DNA of 64,000 bases. Source: JAICLK01 sp963742655. Lineage in GTDB: Bacteria > Patescibacteriota > Saccharimonadia > Saccharimonadales > UBA4665. This document shows, one piece after another, positions 45,993-53,801 of the stretch. Position 1 is the stretch's first letter. Each line of letters opens with the position of its first letter. Location: contig CAVUMM010000005.1 of the NCBI GenBank assembly GCA_963742655.1, forward strand, positions 310,001 through 374,000, in the 5' to 3' direction. Both the position numbers and the translations under genes were made by a program. The notes beneath the pieces are model-generated. The model saw only the letters and a program-made list of their open reading frames with translations. It did not search any database and was not told the origin of the DNA.

Positions 45993-46673
45993 ATGTATCA
46001 GGATGGCAAGCGGATTATCAGCCACCACAAGCGTCATGTGGTGTTGGTATGGTTTGTCATAATAATTTTGCTCGCGGGAGCCGGCTGTTACATATTTGTC
46101 AAATATTTCATGAAGTCCGACACTTCTATCAGCGCTCCGCCTGCTCCTGCCGTCTCTCATGTAATTGCCGGCGATGAAAAGACCAAAAAGTTTGATGAAG
46201 GATCGTTCACGATTAACTTGCCGCTTGATTGGAAGTTCATCAGTCACCAGTCGGCCGTTTATAACATTTACACCTGGCACAACACCAAAAAAAATCCCGG
46301 CGTTGAGCAACTGCAGGTTTATGTAGATACGATTCCTTCTGATCTTGGCGTCAATCGGGTGCTGCCGGTACAGGGAAGCGGTAATCAGATCGTAGCGACC
46401 ACCGTTTCGGACAACTGCGCGAATTTTACCGGGGATAAAGTGCCTGGCTCTACAAGGACTCCCGCCAAGTGGGCGAACGTGAACTTTTTGTGCGACCTTG
46501 GTAACTACGTGCGGGACGTCGTCGGCACCAGTTCGAGTGATGGGGTCAACGTCGTTAAACTCACCGGGCCTACTACGGGTACGCATGCGCTTTTCTTTGC
46601 GTATACCGACAATGGGCCGACGCCTGACTTTACGATTTTTACCGATGCCGTCCAAAGTTTCCGGCTGAAATAA
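45993..46673 (+). CDS. single-pass membrane protein, extracytoplasmic domain
   Basis: 226 residues. A basic cytoplasmic start (GKRIISHHKRH) is followed by a membrane helix (VVLVWFVIIILLAGAGCYIF, about 16-36), a Pro/Ala linker, and an outside domain of about 170 residues with alternating beta strands (GSFTINLPLDWKFIS, PDFTIFTDAVQSF). The pattern resembles PsbP/MOG1-like fold lipoproteins that open with INLPxxW, but no family is certain. A Cys lies inside the helix rather than at a lipobox. Confidence 0.6.
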   Translation: MYQDGKRIISHHKRHVVLVWFVIIILLAGAGCYIFVKYFMKSDTSISAPPAPAVSHVIAGDEKTKKFDEGSFTINLPLDWKFISHQSAVYNIYTWHNTKKNPGVEQLQVYVDTIPSDLGVNRVLPVQGSGNQIVATTVSDNCANFTGDKVPGSTRTPAKWANVNFLCDLGNYVRDVVGTSSSDGVNVVKLTGPTTGTHALFFAYTDNGPTPDFTIFTDAVQSFRLK

Positions 46674-46767
46674 ATAGCGGAATACGGAAGTTGCATTACG
46701 TAAAAAATACTATATGTAGCGTATGCCCGAACTGCTACACTACTAGTTACCATTAACAATTAAAAAT

Positions 46768-47048
46768 GCTGGAATCAGGTGGCCAGTCCTTCACTGAAAG
46801 TTTCGGAGGACAGGGAATCCTGAACTGTGCCGCAACTGTGAGGTAATGAGACAAACCTACGGTTTTTCTCATCGCTCGTCGGCGAAGCCGAGTTTTGCTA
46901 ACGCAAAACCAAGCTCGCTGCTCTTTCCCCTAAATACCCAGGGAGAGCGAAATTATCAAAGTCAGATACAGCTTGATAAGTCTCCCGAGCAAGGAGCAGA
47001 GGCACGCACAATGTCGTCACATGACCCCCGCTCGGCAGAACGAGGGTA
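46768..47048 (+). promoter_or_regulatory. cobalamin-type riboswitch with RBS-sequestering hairpin
   Basis: The 5' leader of the next gene carries the core of the B12 riboswitch: AATCAGGTGGCC at 46773-46784, AGGGAATCCTGAACTGTGCC at 46812-46831, CGCAACTGTGA at 46831-46841, and AGTCAGATAC near 46960-46969 closed by a TTATCAA/TTGATAA stem. Side hairpins fall in between (46845-46871, about 46890-46912, about 46919-46948). Just before the gene, CTCG...CGAG and ACC...GGT form a hairpin (about 47026-47048) whose 3' arm contains GAGGG, the only ribosome-binding site for the ATG at 47055. Control of translation by cobalamin is inferred. Confidence 0.62.
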
Positions 47049-47054
47049 TTTTAA

Positions 47055-48530
47055 ATGATAGCAACGGCCGAAAGGCTCAATCCTAGCGCAACCGATGACG
47101 GATTTCGGCAGGCGCTCGGTGCTGAGTTATTGGCCGAAGGCAGGCGTCTCGAGGCCAATGCCATCAATGCGGAGATTGCTGACATTTTGCAGCGCAGCGG
47201 GCTTTCGGGCGAGGCTCAGACTGAGCAGTTTGCCCGGACGGCGGGTGCGGTTTTACTTGGCAGCAAGATTGAAAAAGCCGGGGAGCGCCAGGCTCGCTAC
47301 GATCTCCAGACACAGTTCAGTGAACTGGTGGATGGCAGTATGCGTACCGAGTTTGAGCTTATTTTTGACGGCCGCGATCTATATGGCCAGGACGGCCGCA
47401 GCATGTCCGATATTACGCAAAAATCTCTACGTGACGCCCACAAAACGGCACAAGCAAATCCGAGCCTTCTGTTTGAAGCCCGCCGGCGGGGGTATGAAAA
47501 AACCGAAATCGAGCTAGCTATCGAAATGGCAAAAGGCAACCGTCCTAATACGATGATTATTGTTTCGGACTTCCCCCCGGAACTCGTGAATGCCACTGCC
47601 GATGTGGGCGGCTATAGCGTTACGCGCAAGCAAACTATGTTGCGGGTGCTGGCGCGTTTGCCGAATGGCAAGATCAAAATGTATTCGAGGAGTTTGGACG
47701 GCTCGGACCGCCGGGCGCTCGAAGCCATCTATGCGCACATGGGCGGGCAGGCAGCGCCTGGCGAATTGCTCGGCCAGCGCATGAGTAAGGATCTTTCGGC
47801 TGAACAACAGTTGACACTGATCGATGAGCTGACCAGCGTATACGACCGAAGCCTTACGGCGCAACGTGGCGGCGCATGGCATGCTGGCCGTAGCCCGGCA
47901 GACTACCGGAATACCTACGATTTTGTTTGCAGACAGCACGATATTATCGACGAAGGTGTTCGTTTGAAAAATCTCGGGCGGCTAACCCCGGAAATTATGT
48001 ATAAAATGGCGGCGACCATGAACGCTCGCTTCAAGGGCGTGAAAGTACGCGGAGGCGATGGCGCGGCGATGCCGGTAATATTTGGCGCTGACATGCGATA
48101 CGCGCTGTATCAGGAGTTAGAAATGAATGGCCGCCAAGCTCAACGGATGGGGCGAACCTTTAGCGCCTGTGGTGAGACGCTGACTGCGAAAAATTCTGAC
48201 GATTCTTCCCCTTCATCTTCAACAGAGCAAGACATGAAAGAAGCGGGCTATGGCAATCAAAGTGCCGTTCAACCGGAATCAGGCGGAGTGTGCGTGTATG
48301 TGCACGATGGCTGCTACTGCTGTGGGCTGAATACCGATGGAACCGTACGAACGTCAAAGATGAAGGTAATGGCCCGCCGCGACAGTTCGGGTATCGCGCA
48401 CTGCCTGCGCGGTGGTTGCAATGCCTGGCTCGCAGGCGACGGCAAAACCGGTTACGTTGGTGATATAGCCAAAAAAGCTGAGCGGCTAAAGACGCAGCCG
48501 CCAAACAAAGAATACGAACTACAAGCATGA
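47055..48530 (+). CDS. riboswitch-controlled hypothetical protein
   Basis: 491 residues, no recognised family. The N-terminal 120 residues are helical; the middle (about 155-280) includes NTMIIVSDFPPELVNATADV and YSVTRKQTMLRVLAR; the last 120 hold a Ser-rich linker followed by a Cys-rich region (VYVHDGCYCCGLNTDG and CLRGGCNAWLAG), probably a metal site. No signal peptide or membrane helix. It is preceded by a cobalamin-type riboswitch and overlaps a zinc-ribbon gene (ATGA), followed by NadD. A role tied to B12 supply is likely but undefined. Confidence 0.7.
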   Translation: MIATAERLNPSATDDGFRQALGAELLAEGRRLEANAINAEIADILQRSGLSGEAQTEQFARTAGAVLLGSKIEKAGERQARYDLQTQFSELVDGSMRTEFELIFDGRDLYGQDGRSMSDITQKSLRDAHKTAQANPSLLFEARRRGYEKTEIELAIEMAKGNRPNTMIIVSDFPPELVNATADVGGYSVTRKQTMLRVLARLPNGKIKMYSRSLDGSDRRALEAIYAHMGGQAAPGELLGQRMSKDLSAEQQLTLIDELTSVYDRSLTAQRGGAWHAGRSPADYRNTYDFVCRQHDIIDEGVRLKNLGRLTPEIMYKMAATMNARFKGVKVRGGDGAAMPVIFGADMRYALYQELEMNGRQAQRMGRTFSACGETLTAKNSDDSSPSSSTEQDMKEAGYGNQSAVQPESGGVCVYVHDGCYCCGLNTDGTVRTSKMKVMARRDSSGIAHCLRGGCNAWLAGDGKTGYVGDIAKKAERLKTQPPNKEYELQA

Positions 48531-48694
48531 ATGAAGATTTTGATCCGTACCAGGAATTGGTGAAAGAAAAATCGCCTCTATTGTTCTGCGATTACTGCGG
48601 ACATTATCCGATCGAGCCGGAGCATGCACATTTCCGATGCCCGGCGTGTAAGATGCGGACGTCATGTTGCGAAGGAAGTCCCATTGAAAGCTAG
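48527..48694 (+). CDS. 55-residue zinc-ribbon protein
   Basis: A 55-codon frame starting at ATG 48527 inside the previous stop codon (ATGA) and ending at TAG just before nadD. It carries two CXXC pairs, FCDYCGH and CPACKM, about 14 residues apart, plus a CC near the end: a zinc ribbon. Start N-terminus MNEDFDPYQELVKEK. Its position between the riboswitch-controlled orphan and nadD suggests one operon. It might supply metal binding or nucleic-acid contact to its partner. Confidence 0.72.
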   Translation: MNEDFDPYQELVKEKSPLLFCDYCGHYPIEPEHAHFRCPACKMRTSCCEGSPIES

Positions 48695-48695
48695 G

Positions 48696-49316
48696 ATGAA
48701 TAAACAAAAACCACGTGTGGGAATCTATGCCGGTACGTTTGACCCGGTACATACCGGCCATATTGCATTTGCATTGCAGGCGATGAAAGCGGCTCGGTTG
48801 GACGAAGTTGTCTTTTTGCCTGAGCGAGTGCCACGGAGCAAACATCCATCCGAACACTTCGCACATCGCGTGGCTATGCTCAAACAAGCCATAAAGCCGC
48901 ACCCGAACATGAATGTCATGGAACTTGTCGACAAGAACTTTACGGTCAAGCGCACCTGGCCGGAACTTCGGAAAATTTTTCCGCGCGCAGAACTCGTCCT
49001 GTTGGTAGGATCGGATGTGGTCGAGCACATGCTTGGATGGCCAAATATCGATATTTTGCTGCGTGAAAGCGAATTGATTGTCGGCACCAGAGCCGCAAAC
49101 GAGCCGGCAGCCACTCAAAAATATATTGGCGCTTGGCAGCAGCGGCCGCGCAAACTCTATATCGTCCGCAGCCACGCGCCGCACGTATCATCCACTGATG
49201 TCCGCGGAGCAATCGGCAAACAGGCGCACACTCACGGCTTGTTGTCCAGCGTGCAGGCGTACGCCAAAGCAAATTGGCTGTATGTATCTATTGAACATGC
49301 TCTCCGTAAGAAATAG
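48696..49316 (+). CDS. nadD: nicotinate-nucleotide adenylyltransferase
   Basis: 206 residues from ATG 48696. It joins nicotinate mononucleotide and ATP to give deamido-NAD. The class signature is GIYAGTFDPVHTGHIAFALQ with the HXGH motif (HTGH), and the C-terminal HVSSTDVRGAI is the conserved ISSTXIR motif. Length fits NadD. The in-frame extension to 48624 overlaps the zinc-ribbon gene in another frame and is rejected. It belongs to the riboswitch-led operon, so cofactor synthesis may share its control. Confidence 0.86.
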   Translation: MNKQKPRVGIYAGTFDPVHTGHIAFALQAMKAARLDEVVFLPERVPRSKHPSEHFAHRVAMLKQAIKPHPNMNVMELVDKNFTVKRTWPELRKIFPRAELVLLVGSDVVEHMLGWPNIDILLRESELIVGTRAANEPAATQKYIGAWQQRPRKLYIVRSHAPHVSSTDVRGAIGKQAHTHGLLSSVQAYAKANWLYVSIEHALRKK

Positions 49317-49320
49317 TTTA

Positions 49321-49408
49321 CCCCGTTAGAAATTCCGTGTTTACGCCTTGAGGGTTTTCGAATACCGCTATGACTGGAGCATTAAGTTTCTGAAAATTTC
49401 TGACGGGG
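49321..49408. repeat. long-loop inverted repeat upstream of a strong promoter
   Basis: CCCCGTTAGAAATT at 49321-49334 pairs with AATTTCTGACGGGG at 49395-49408 (13 Watson-Crick pairs plus one G-U in RNA), with a 60-bp loop. It follows the stop of nadD by 4 bp, so it could be a processed 3' structure or a terminator-like element for that operon. Confidence 0.55.
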
Positions 49409-49438
49409 TTGACAAGCAAAAGCGTCTTGGGGTACACT
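49409..49438 (+). promoter_or_regulatory. strong promoter for an unannotated transcript
   Basis: A perfect TTGACA at 49409-49414 and TACACT at 49433-49438 with an 18-bp spacer. Predicted start about 49445. No gene longer than 60 codons follows on this strand for about 1.9 kb, so the transcript is either a small RNA or encodes the 30-codon ORF below. Confidence 0.6.
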
Positions 49439-49566
49439 TCCTTACGTACTTTCCAGTAGATGCGAGACTGCTGTGTGAGAACAAAAATTAACAAAAATAA
49501 AAGGCAAAGCAGCGTCTGTTTGCAATTTATAAAAGTAACAGGGTGCGGCTTAGGGAGTGAATTAAA

Positions 49567-49659
49567 ATGCCTATTAAAATAAAAATCCTGGCATCAAAAC
49601 CTGCAAGCGTGGCAGTAAAAGTACGACGACCAGCCTGGCAACAGTTTTTGAGCTACTAA
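49567..49659 (+). CDS. 30-residue basic peptide ORF
   Basis: A 30-codon frame: begins MPIKIKILASKPASVAVKVR, ends WQQFLSY. Net basic. AGGGAG lies about 10 nt upstream, and the strong promoter at 49409-49438 would put it in a transcript with a 120-nt leader that includes a GCAAA/TTTGC hairpin. It may be a real small protein or a chance frame in an RNA gene. Confidence 0.38.
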   Translation: MPIKIKILASKPASVAVKVRRPAWQQFLSY

Positions 49660-49733
49660 ACACGACTTTCAAGATTCTCGAAGACTTATAGTAAGGTGTC
49701 AGTCAGTAAAATCAGTTGGCCCGCAGCCATACT

Positions 49734-50633
49734 TTAGGAGTTGCCATCGTTCAAGCGATGCAGTTCATCCACGAAGTATGCGTGAAACGCTACGGGCTGA
49801 AGGCGCATGGCAACAAAGTCCAAGATGCCATGTTCCATGCCCGCAATGCCGCCTATATCTAGCATGGCGTTCGCAATATTCATATAAAGGCTCATGTTTA
49901 TATTTACGAACAGGTGCAGGTTGACCAGCACTTGCAGCAGGTATGCGACCTTTTGGACATACATTTCACCACCGGTTTCGGTGGTGTTTGTTAATTGTTT
50001 CAAGGTTGCGTGCGCCTCCCGCAGGTATAGGCTGCTATATTTCTGTACCGGATAATGGTGCACGATATTCGGCCCGTCGACCGTATCTGTAGGCAATGCA
50101 TCAGCTGGAAATCCGTCAAAGACAGGCCCTTTTGTCGCGCCCGACGCGTATGGATCGTTATATTTCTTAGCCAGCGGTGTCACCTCATTTTTGATGATTA
50201 TCGTATGGGTGGTAACATCGCGGGGCAGAGGGAACTCCCCGGGATATGCGTATTTGTAGGCTATGCATTCGTGCAGTGCGGCCAGCCAAGCGGCAAATGA
50301 ATCGACATTCATTTCCATAACTTTAGGGATGTCATGGTAGAACTTGTTGCGGAGTCGGAGGTTAGCCTCGATATAGCTTACTTCCGCGTCATTGCCGTAA
50401 TCCACTTTTGCCTGCCGGCCCCTGAAATAGGCTGCGCCCGTGTTTGATGTCAGCGCGATATATCGCGACCATCTGCCGCTTGTATCTCGGACGCATTGCC
50501 GCCAAAAAGGTGTCTGCTCACGACGTGCTACAGCTTTTTCGTACTGTGATAATCTTGCCGAAGCTGTCTTCAGGCCCTCCGTGAAATGCCTGGATACCCT
50601 GCCTTTGCTATCAGCTGTGTCATTGCGTTTCAT
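49734..50633 (-). CDS. hypothetical protein
   Basis: 299 residues, soluble, no family recognised. The N-terminus is basic and helical (RLSQYEKAVARREQTPFWRQ). The C-terminal half is rich in long hydrophobic helices (YLLQVLVNLHLFVNINMSLY, about 230-250) that look buried rather than transmembrane. TATATT ends 7 nt before the ATG at 50633, and no Shine-Dalgarno is present, so it is probably leaderless. Single gene on this strand; neighbours give no functional hint. Confidence 0.62.
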   Translation of the reverse strand: MKRNDTADSKGRVSRHFTEGLKTASARLSQYEKAVARREQTPFWRQCVRDTSGRWSRYIALTSNTGAAYFRGRQAKVDYGNDAEVSYIEANLRLRNKFYHDIPKVMEMNVDSFAAWLAALHECIAYKYAYPGEFPLPRDVTTHTIIIKNEVTPLAKKYNDPYASGATKGPVFDGFPADALPTDTVDGPNIVHHYPVQKYSSLYLREAHATLKQLTNTTETGGEMYVQKVAYLLQVLVNLHLFVNINMSLYMNIANAMLDIGGIAGMEHGILDFVAMRLQPVAFHAYFVDELHRLNDGNS

Positions 50634-50640
50634 GTTCGTA

Positions 50641-50646
50641 AATATA
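50641..50646 (-). promoter_or_regulatory. -10 box of a leaderless promoter
   Basis: TATATT on the minus strand, 7 nt before the ATG at 50633. Transcription would start at the start codon. Confidence 0.5.
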
Positions 50647-50703
50647 CTGCGAATTCCTCTGGCCGGCGTTCGTCAGTATTAGTAATTTGGGCCCGACAGT
50701 CTC

Positions 50704-51426
50704 TTACTGCTTGCTTTGCGGCGCGCTGTTCGGGTTGGCCGAGGTGCTCGAGCTTGTGGCGGGCGCAGGCGTTTGCTGAACTGGCTTGGGTGTGAAGCCC
50801 GCTTGTTTGATGGCGGCGTTTATGTATTTTTCGAAACTGGCGATACTTTGCGTCGGCTGGATGAATTTGCCGTTCAAGAAAAAGGCTGGCGTGGCTGTCT
50901 GTTGGTTGGTTTTATTAAAGGCGGCGACATCGGCATTGATGGAACTATTAACCTTATCACTTGAATAATCTGTCTTGAACTGTGTGAGGTTGAGGCCAAG
51001 TTGTGTCGCATAGCTATTGAAAATGGGTGTTACGTTCGTACTGCTGGCCCACGCATTCTGGTTTTCGTAGAGCGCGTCGTGCATCTGCCAGAACTTGCCC
51101 TGCAATGCGGCGGCTTCGGCGGCACGGGCGCCGGCAAAGGCGTTAGGGTGCAGCTGCGTAAGCGGCAGGTTGCGGAACTGGAATTGGATCTGGTTGGCGT
51201 ATTCGGCCGCGACCTGCTTGACGATTGGGTAGTATTGGCCGCAGTACGGACATTCATAATCGCCGTATTCCAGCAATTTTACACCGGTCGAAGTGCTGCC
51301 CATGACGTGATTGGTGGGCTGTCCATTGCCAGCCGTTGAATTCGTTTTCTTATTGTTCGTTATCCATATCGCGCCGATAACAATTACCAAAATAACGCCT
51401 AATATGGCCAAAAATCGCTTATCCAT
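50704..51426 (-). CDS. membrane-anchored DsbA-like thioredoxin
   Basis: 240 residues. An N-terminal membrane helix (FLAILGVILVIVIGAIWI, about 5-22) is followed by a thioredoxin fold with the active site CPYC at 59-62 (YGDYECPYCGQY), a cis-Pro in TATPAFFLNG, and a helical insertion between, as in DsbA and BdbD. The C-terminal tail is Pro/Ser-rich. It would introduce or exchange disulfides in secreted proteins, several of which here have paired cysteines. GGAGAA precedes the ATG, with a TATACT -10 further upstream. Confidence 0.9.
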   Translation of the reverse strand: MDKRFLAILGVILVIVIGAIWITNNKKTNSTAGNGQPTNHVMGSTSTGVKLLEYGDYECPYCGQYYPIVKQVAAEYANQIQFQFRNLPLTQLHPNAFAGARAAEAAALQGKFWQMHDALYENQNAWASSTNVTPIFNSYATQLGLNLTQFKTDYSSDKVNSSINADVAAFNKTNQQTATPAFFLNGKFIQPTQSIASFEKYINAAIKQAGFTPKPVQQTPAPATSSSTSANPNSAPQSKQ

Positions 51427-51514
51427 AGACTTCTAGTTCTCCATCATTGATACTAAAAATCAGTATACCACGGCCGACACTGACAAACCTGAAGCAGCCG
51501 CACTTTCTAATTGT

Positions 51515-51543
51515 TTGACAACAAGCGATGACCATAATATAAG
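51515..51543 (+). promoter_or_regulatory. consensus promoter within the apparent 5' end of an ORF
   Basis: TTGACA at 51515-51520, a 17-bp spacer and TATAAG at 51538-51543. The TTG of this -35 could be read as a start codon, but transcription would begin near 51550, so the gene must start downstream at ATG 51566. Confidence 0.7.
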
Positions 51544-51565
51544 TAATAAACTGGTTTATTTTGAT

Positions 51566-52807
51566 ATGACGCATGATGTTACAGGCAGTGAAGGGGTTTT
51601 CGGCGGGCATACACCGCGGGAACAATCAGATTATCTATTAACGATACATGCCGATCCGGCGATGCGGGCACAAATCGCCGCGGCCGAGTTTGAGGGTATG
51701 CCCGGCGCGTACGCCTTGAAGTGTATAGATATGGCGGTCGGTTGGGCCGAAGAGATTCGGGACGAAGACTTCGAACCGGCAGTCGTGAACAGAGTAATGG
51801 CTGGACTTGCAAGCTGGGAATCAGATTATCCGGGGTCTGGTATATGGGACAGGATGCGCCAGTCTTTGGCTGGAAAACTTTTTGAGGCCGGCGGCATTCA
51901 GGCCTCACTCGATCTCGTATATGGCATGCGCTCACGGCACATGATGGCCGACACCGTCATCGATCTGGCCACTCGCGAAGGCGATGAGCTGATTAGCGGC
52001 ACAGTATTTTCCAGCTTCATACGACGTTTTCAGGGCTATGGCGCCAAAGAACTATTTATCGGTTTCATTCAGGCGCTGATAGATCTATCAATCGATCGGC
52101 AACCGGAAGGCGAGCTTGCAGGCAGGCTAGAAAATATACTCACGAGCAGAGTGCCCGATTACGATCCCGTGCAAGCGTGGGCTGATTCCCAGACTGAGCC
52201 GCTCCCCGATGTCGATTGGGATGATCTCGTACCGTATATTCGTAATGATGACATTTGGCAGGGCGTGCCCGTTCATTATCGCCAATTCGCAGTGAAACAG
52301 TGCGTCTGCCTGGGTGCGGTGATCGCATTCGAGACGAGCACCGAACTGGTCACGCATGCAATCGACGAAATTGATGCCGCCCAGGCCAAATACCCGGAAA
52401 CCCAAGTTTGGGATAGGTTTAAATTAACTTTTGCGGAAATTCTGCTTGGCGAAGGTAATCCGATGTTCGCGCTTGATTTTGGAAGGTCAATCGTCGACTC
52501 GGCACAACGTCAAATTCTCGTCGGTTCCTTTATTGAAAATGGCGCCGAAGAAGAAGCGCTCGAACTAACCTGTTCGATACCCGACGCTGCCGTAATGGCC
52601 GCGGCACTGCTTGATACGAATTGGAGCAATAACCAGGGCCCGGACCAGCTGGCCAGAATCGTCCAGGACGATAAATACCCGCTTGAACGCAGAATCGCCT
52701 GTATAGAAGCCATATCCGAGCGTATGGCGGCGCAGGGCAAAACCGATTGGGTAAAATTCTACGACGAGTTGCTCGCTGCGCTGCGGGAGCAACTTGCGGC
52801 AGAGTAG
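51566..52807 (+). CDS. alpha-helical repeat hypothetical protein
   Basis: 413 residues from ATG 51566, chosen because the upstream in-frame TTG is the -35 of its promoter. The sequence is a chain of helical hairpins of about 35-40 residues (AALLDTNWSNNQGPDQLARI, EGDELISGTVFSSFIRR), like a TPR/HEAT-type scaffold, with no enzyme motif, signal peptide or membrane helix. Strongly acidic. It probably mediates protein contacts. The leader is about 15 nt with no Shine-Dalgarno. Confidence 0.6.
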   Translation: MTHDVTGSEGVFGGHTPREQSDYLLTIHADPAMRAQIAAAEFEGMPGAYALKCIDMAVGWAEEIRDEDFEPAVVNRVMAGLASWESDYPGSGIWDRMRQSLAGKLFEAGGIQASLDLVYGMRSRHMMADTVIDLATREGDELISGTVFSSFIRRFQGYGAKELFIGFIQALIDLSIDRQPEGELAGRLENILTSRVPDYDPVQAWADSQTEPLPDVDWDDLVPYIRNDDIWQGVPVHYRQFAVKQCVCLGAVIAFETSTELVTHAIDEIDAAQAKYPETQVWDRFKLTFAEILLGEGNPMFALDFGRSIVDSAQRQILVGSFIENGAEEEALELTCSIPDAAVMAAALLDTNWSNNQGPDQLARIVQDDKYPLERRIACIEAISERMAAQGKTDWVKFYDELLAALREQLAAE

Positions 52808-53072
52808 CCACTAGAAACTTGATTATCTGTCGTGGAAAAACTGCTCGCCGAGCATCGGCGGACACACAAGCTATCAAGGATTATTTACGCATTTCGTCGT
52901 TTACGACTCGTCAGCGGAGCTCGCCTCAAAAATATTTAAAGCCATTTCCGGATGCGTAGACCTGGTCGGATATGAATCGGCGGGAAGCCGAAGTATCCGG
53001 CCAGGCCACGCCGCTTGCTATTCTCCTCACTCTAGGGGACTATTTTTGGACGCCGAGTAGCTCCCGCTTACG
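52808..53072. other. intergenic region between convergent genes
   Basis: About 265 bp with no supportable gene. Short open frames of about 33 codons exist on the plus strand but have no good start signals. GC content rises toward the LemA gene. No clear terminator hairpin followed by T-run was found. Confidence 0.35.
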
Positions 53073-53801
53073 TCAGTTGGATGCTGACGCGCTGGGTGCC
53101 GCGGAAGGCGAGCCGAACGGGTTACCAGGGTTGTACTGCCCCGACTGGTACGCCGCCGACGTCACGCCGTTCACGATCGGTACCCGGGCGAGGGCCAGAG
53201 CCTGGTCGCCGGTGTAGACCGTGCGTGTCCCCGGGATGGGGATGATCAGGTTATCGTTCGCCTGACCACTCCAGAACGTCCGCTGCATCCAGCCGCCTGT
53301 CCGCCACGCGTCGAAGTCACGAACCCGGTCCAGGACCTGGCTCTGCGCGGCTTCGTACTTGCTTTGGCAGGTGGTGATGTTTTCCACGGCCGTGTGGAAC
53401 ATCGACGTGACACCCTTGGTGGCGTCCGGGTACGCCTGGACGAAGAGGGCGTAGACCCCGCTCTGCCCAGTGGCGTTCGCGCTACCGTCCTTGTTCGACA
53501 TCTGGTACGGCTGCGCGTTCCCGGTGCGCGAGACCGCCTCCTGGACGATCTGCTCGAACTCCGTCGCGTTGGCGAGCGCAGCTTCAGCACTGGCGTTCGT
53601 CTGGTTGACGCACGCCGACAGCGCGTTGGCTCCGTCCTCGTAGGCGGCGGCGATGCCGGCTTCCTTCGGGTTCCCCGCGCTCTGGACGGAGTTTGGGAAC
53701 ACCAGGAACCACAGCAATGCGAAGACCCCGGCCAGGATCACTGCGACAGCGATTCCGGCCTGGACCAGTGACTTGCCCGAGAAACGTCCCAAGCCCCTCA
53801 T
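53073..53801 (-). CDS. lemA: LemA family protein
   Basis: 242 residues. A short cytoplasmic start is followed by one membrane helix (VQAGIAVAVILAGVFALLWF, about 13-32) and a helical bundle outside or inside (ANALSACVNQTNASAEAALA; VLDRVRDFDAWRTGG), ending in a Ser/Ala/Pro-rich tail. The order of helices and the co-operonic TPM gene identify LemA; function is unknown, possibly envelope stress. The ATG overlaps the TPM stop (ATGA). GC-rich codon usage differs from most of the window. Confidence 0.78.
   Translation of the reverse strand: MRGLGRFSGKSLVQAGIAVAVILAGVFALLWFLVFPNSVQSAGNPKEAGIAAAYEDGANALSACVNQTNASAEAALANATEFEQIVQEAVSRTGNAQPYQMSNKDGSANATGQSGVYALFVQAYPDATKGVTSMFHTAVENITTCQSKYEAAQSQVLDRVRDFDAWRTGGWMQRTFWSGQANDNLIIPIPGTRTVYTGDQALALARVPIVNGVTSAAYQSGQYNPGNPFGSPSAAPSASASN

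Noticed and set aside
46846..47058. 70-codon frame inside the riboswitch leader
   Set aside because: It coincides with the folded RNA elements and overlaps the start of the controlled gene; composition is typical of structured RNA, not protein.
52747..52959. Plus-strand 70-codon frame after the helical repeat protein
   Set aside because: It overlaps the 3' end of that gene in another frame and lacks any start signal.
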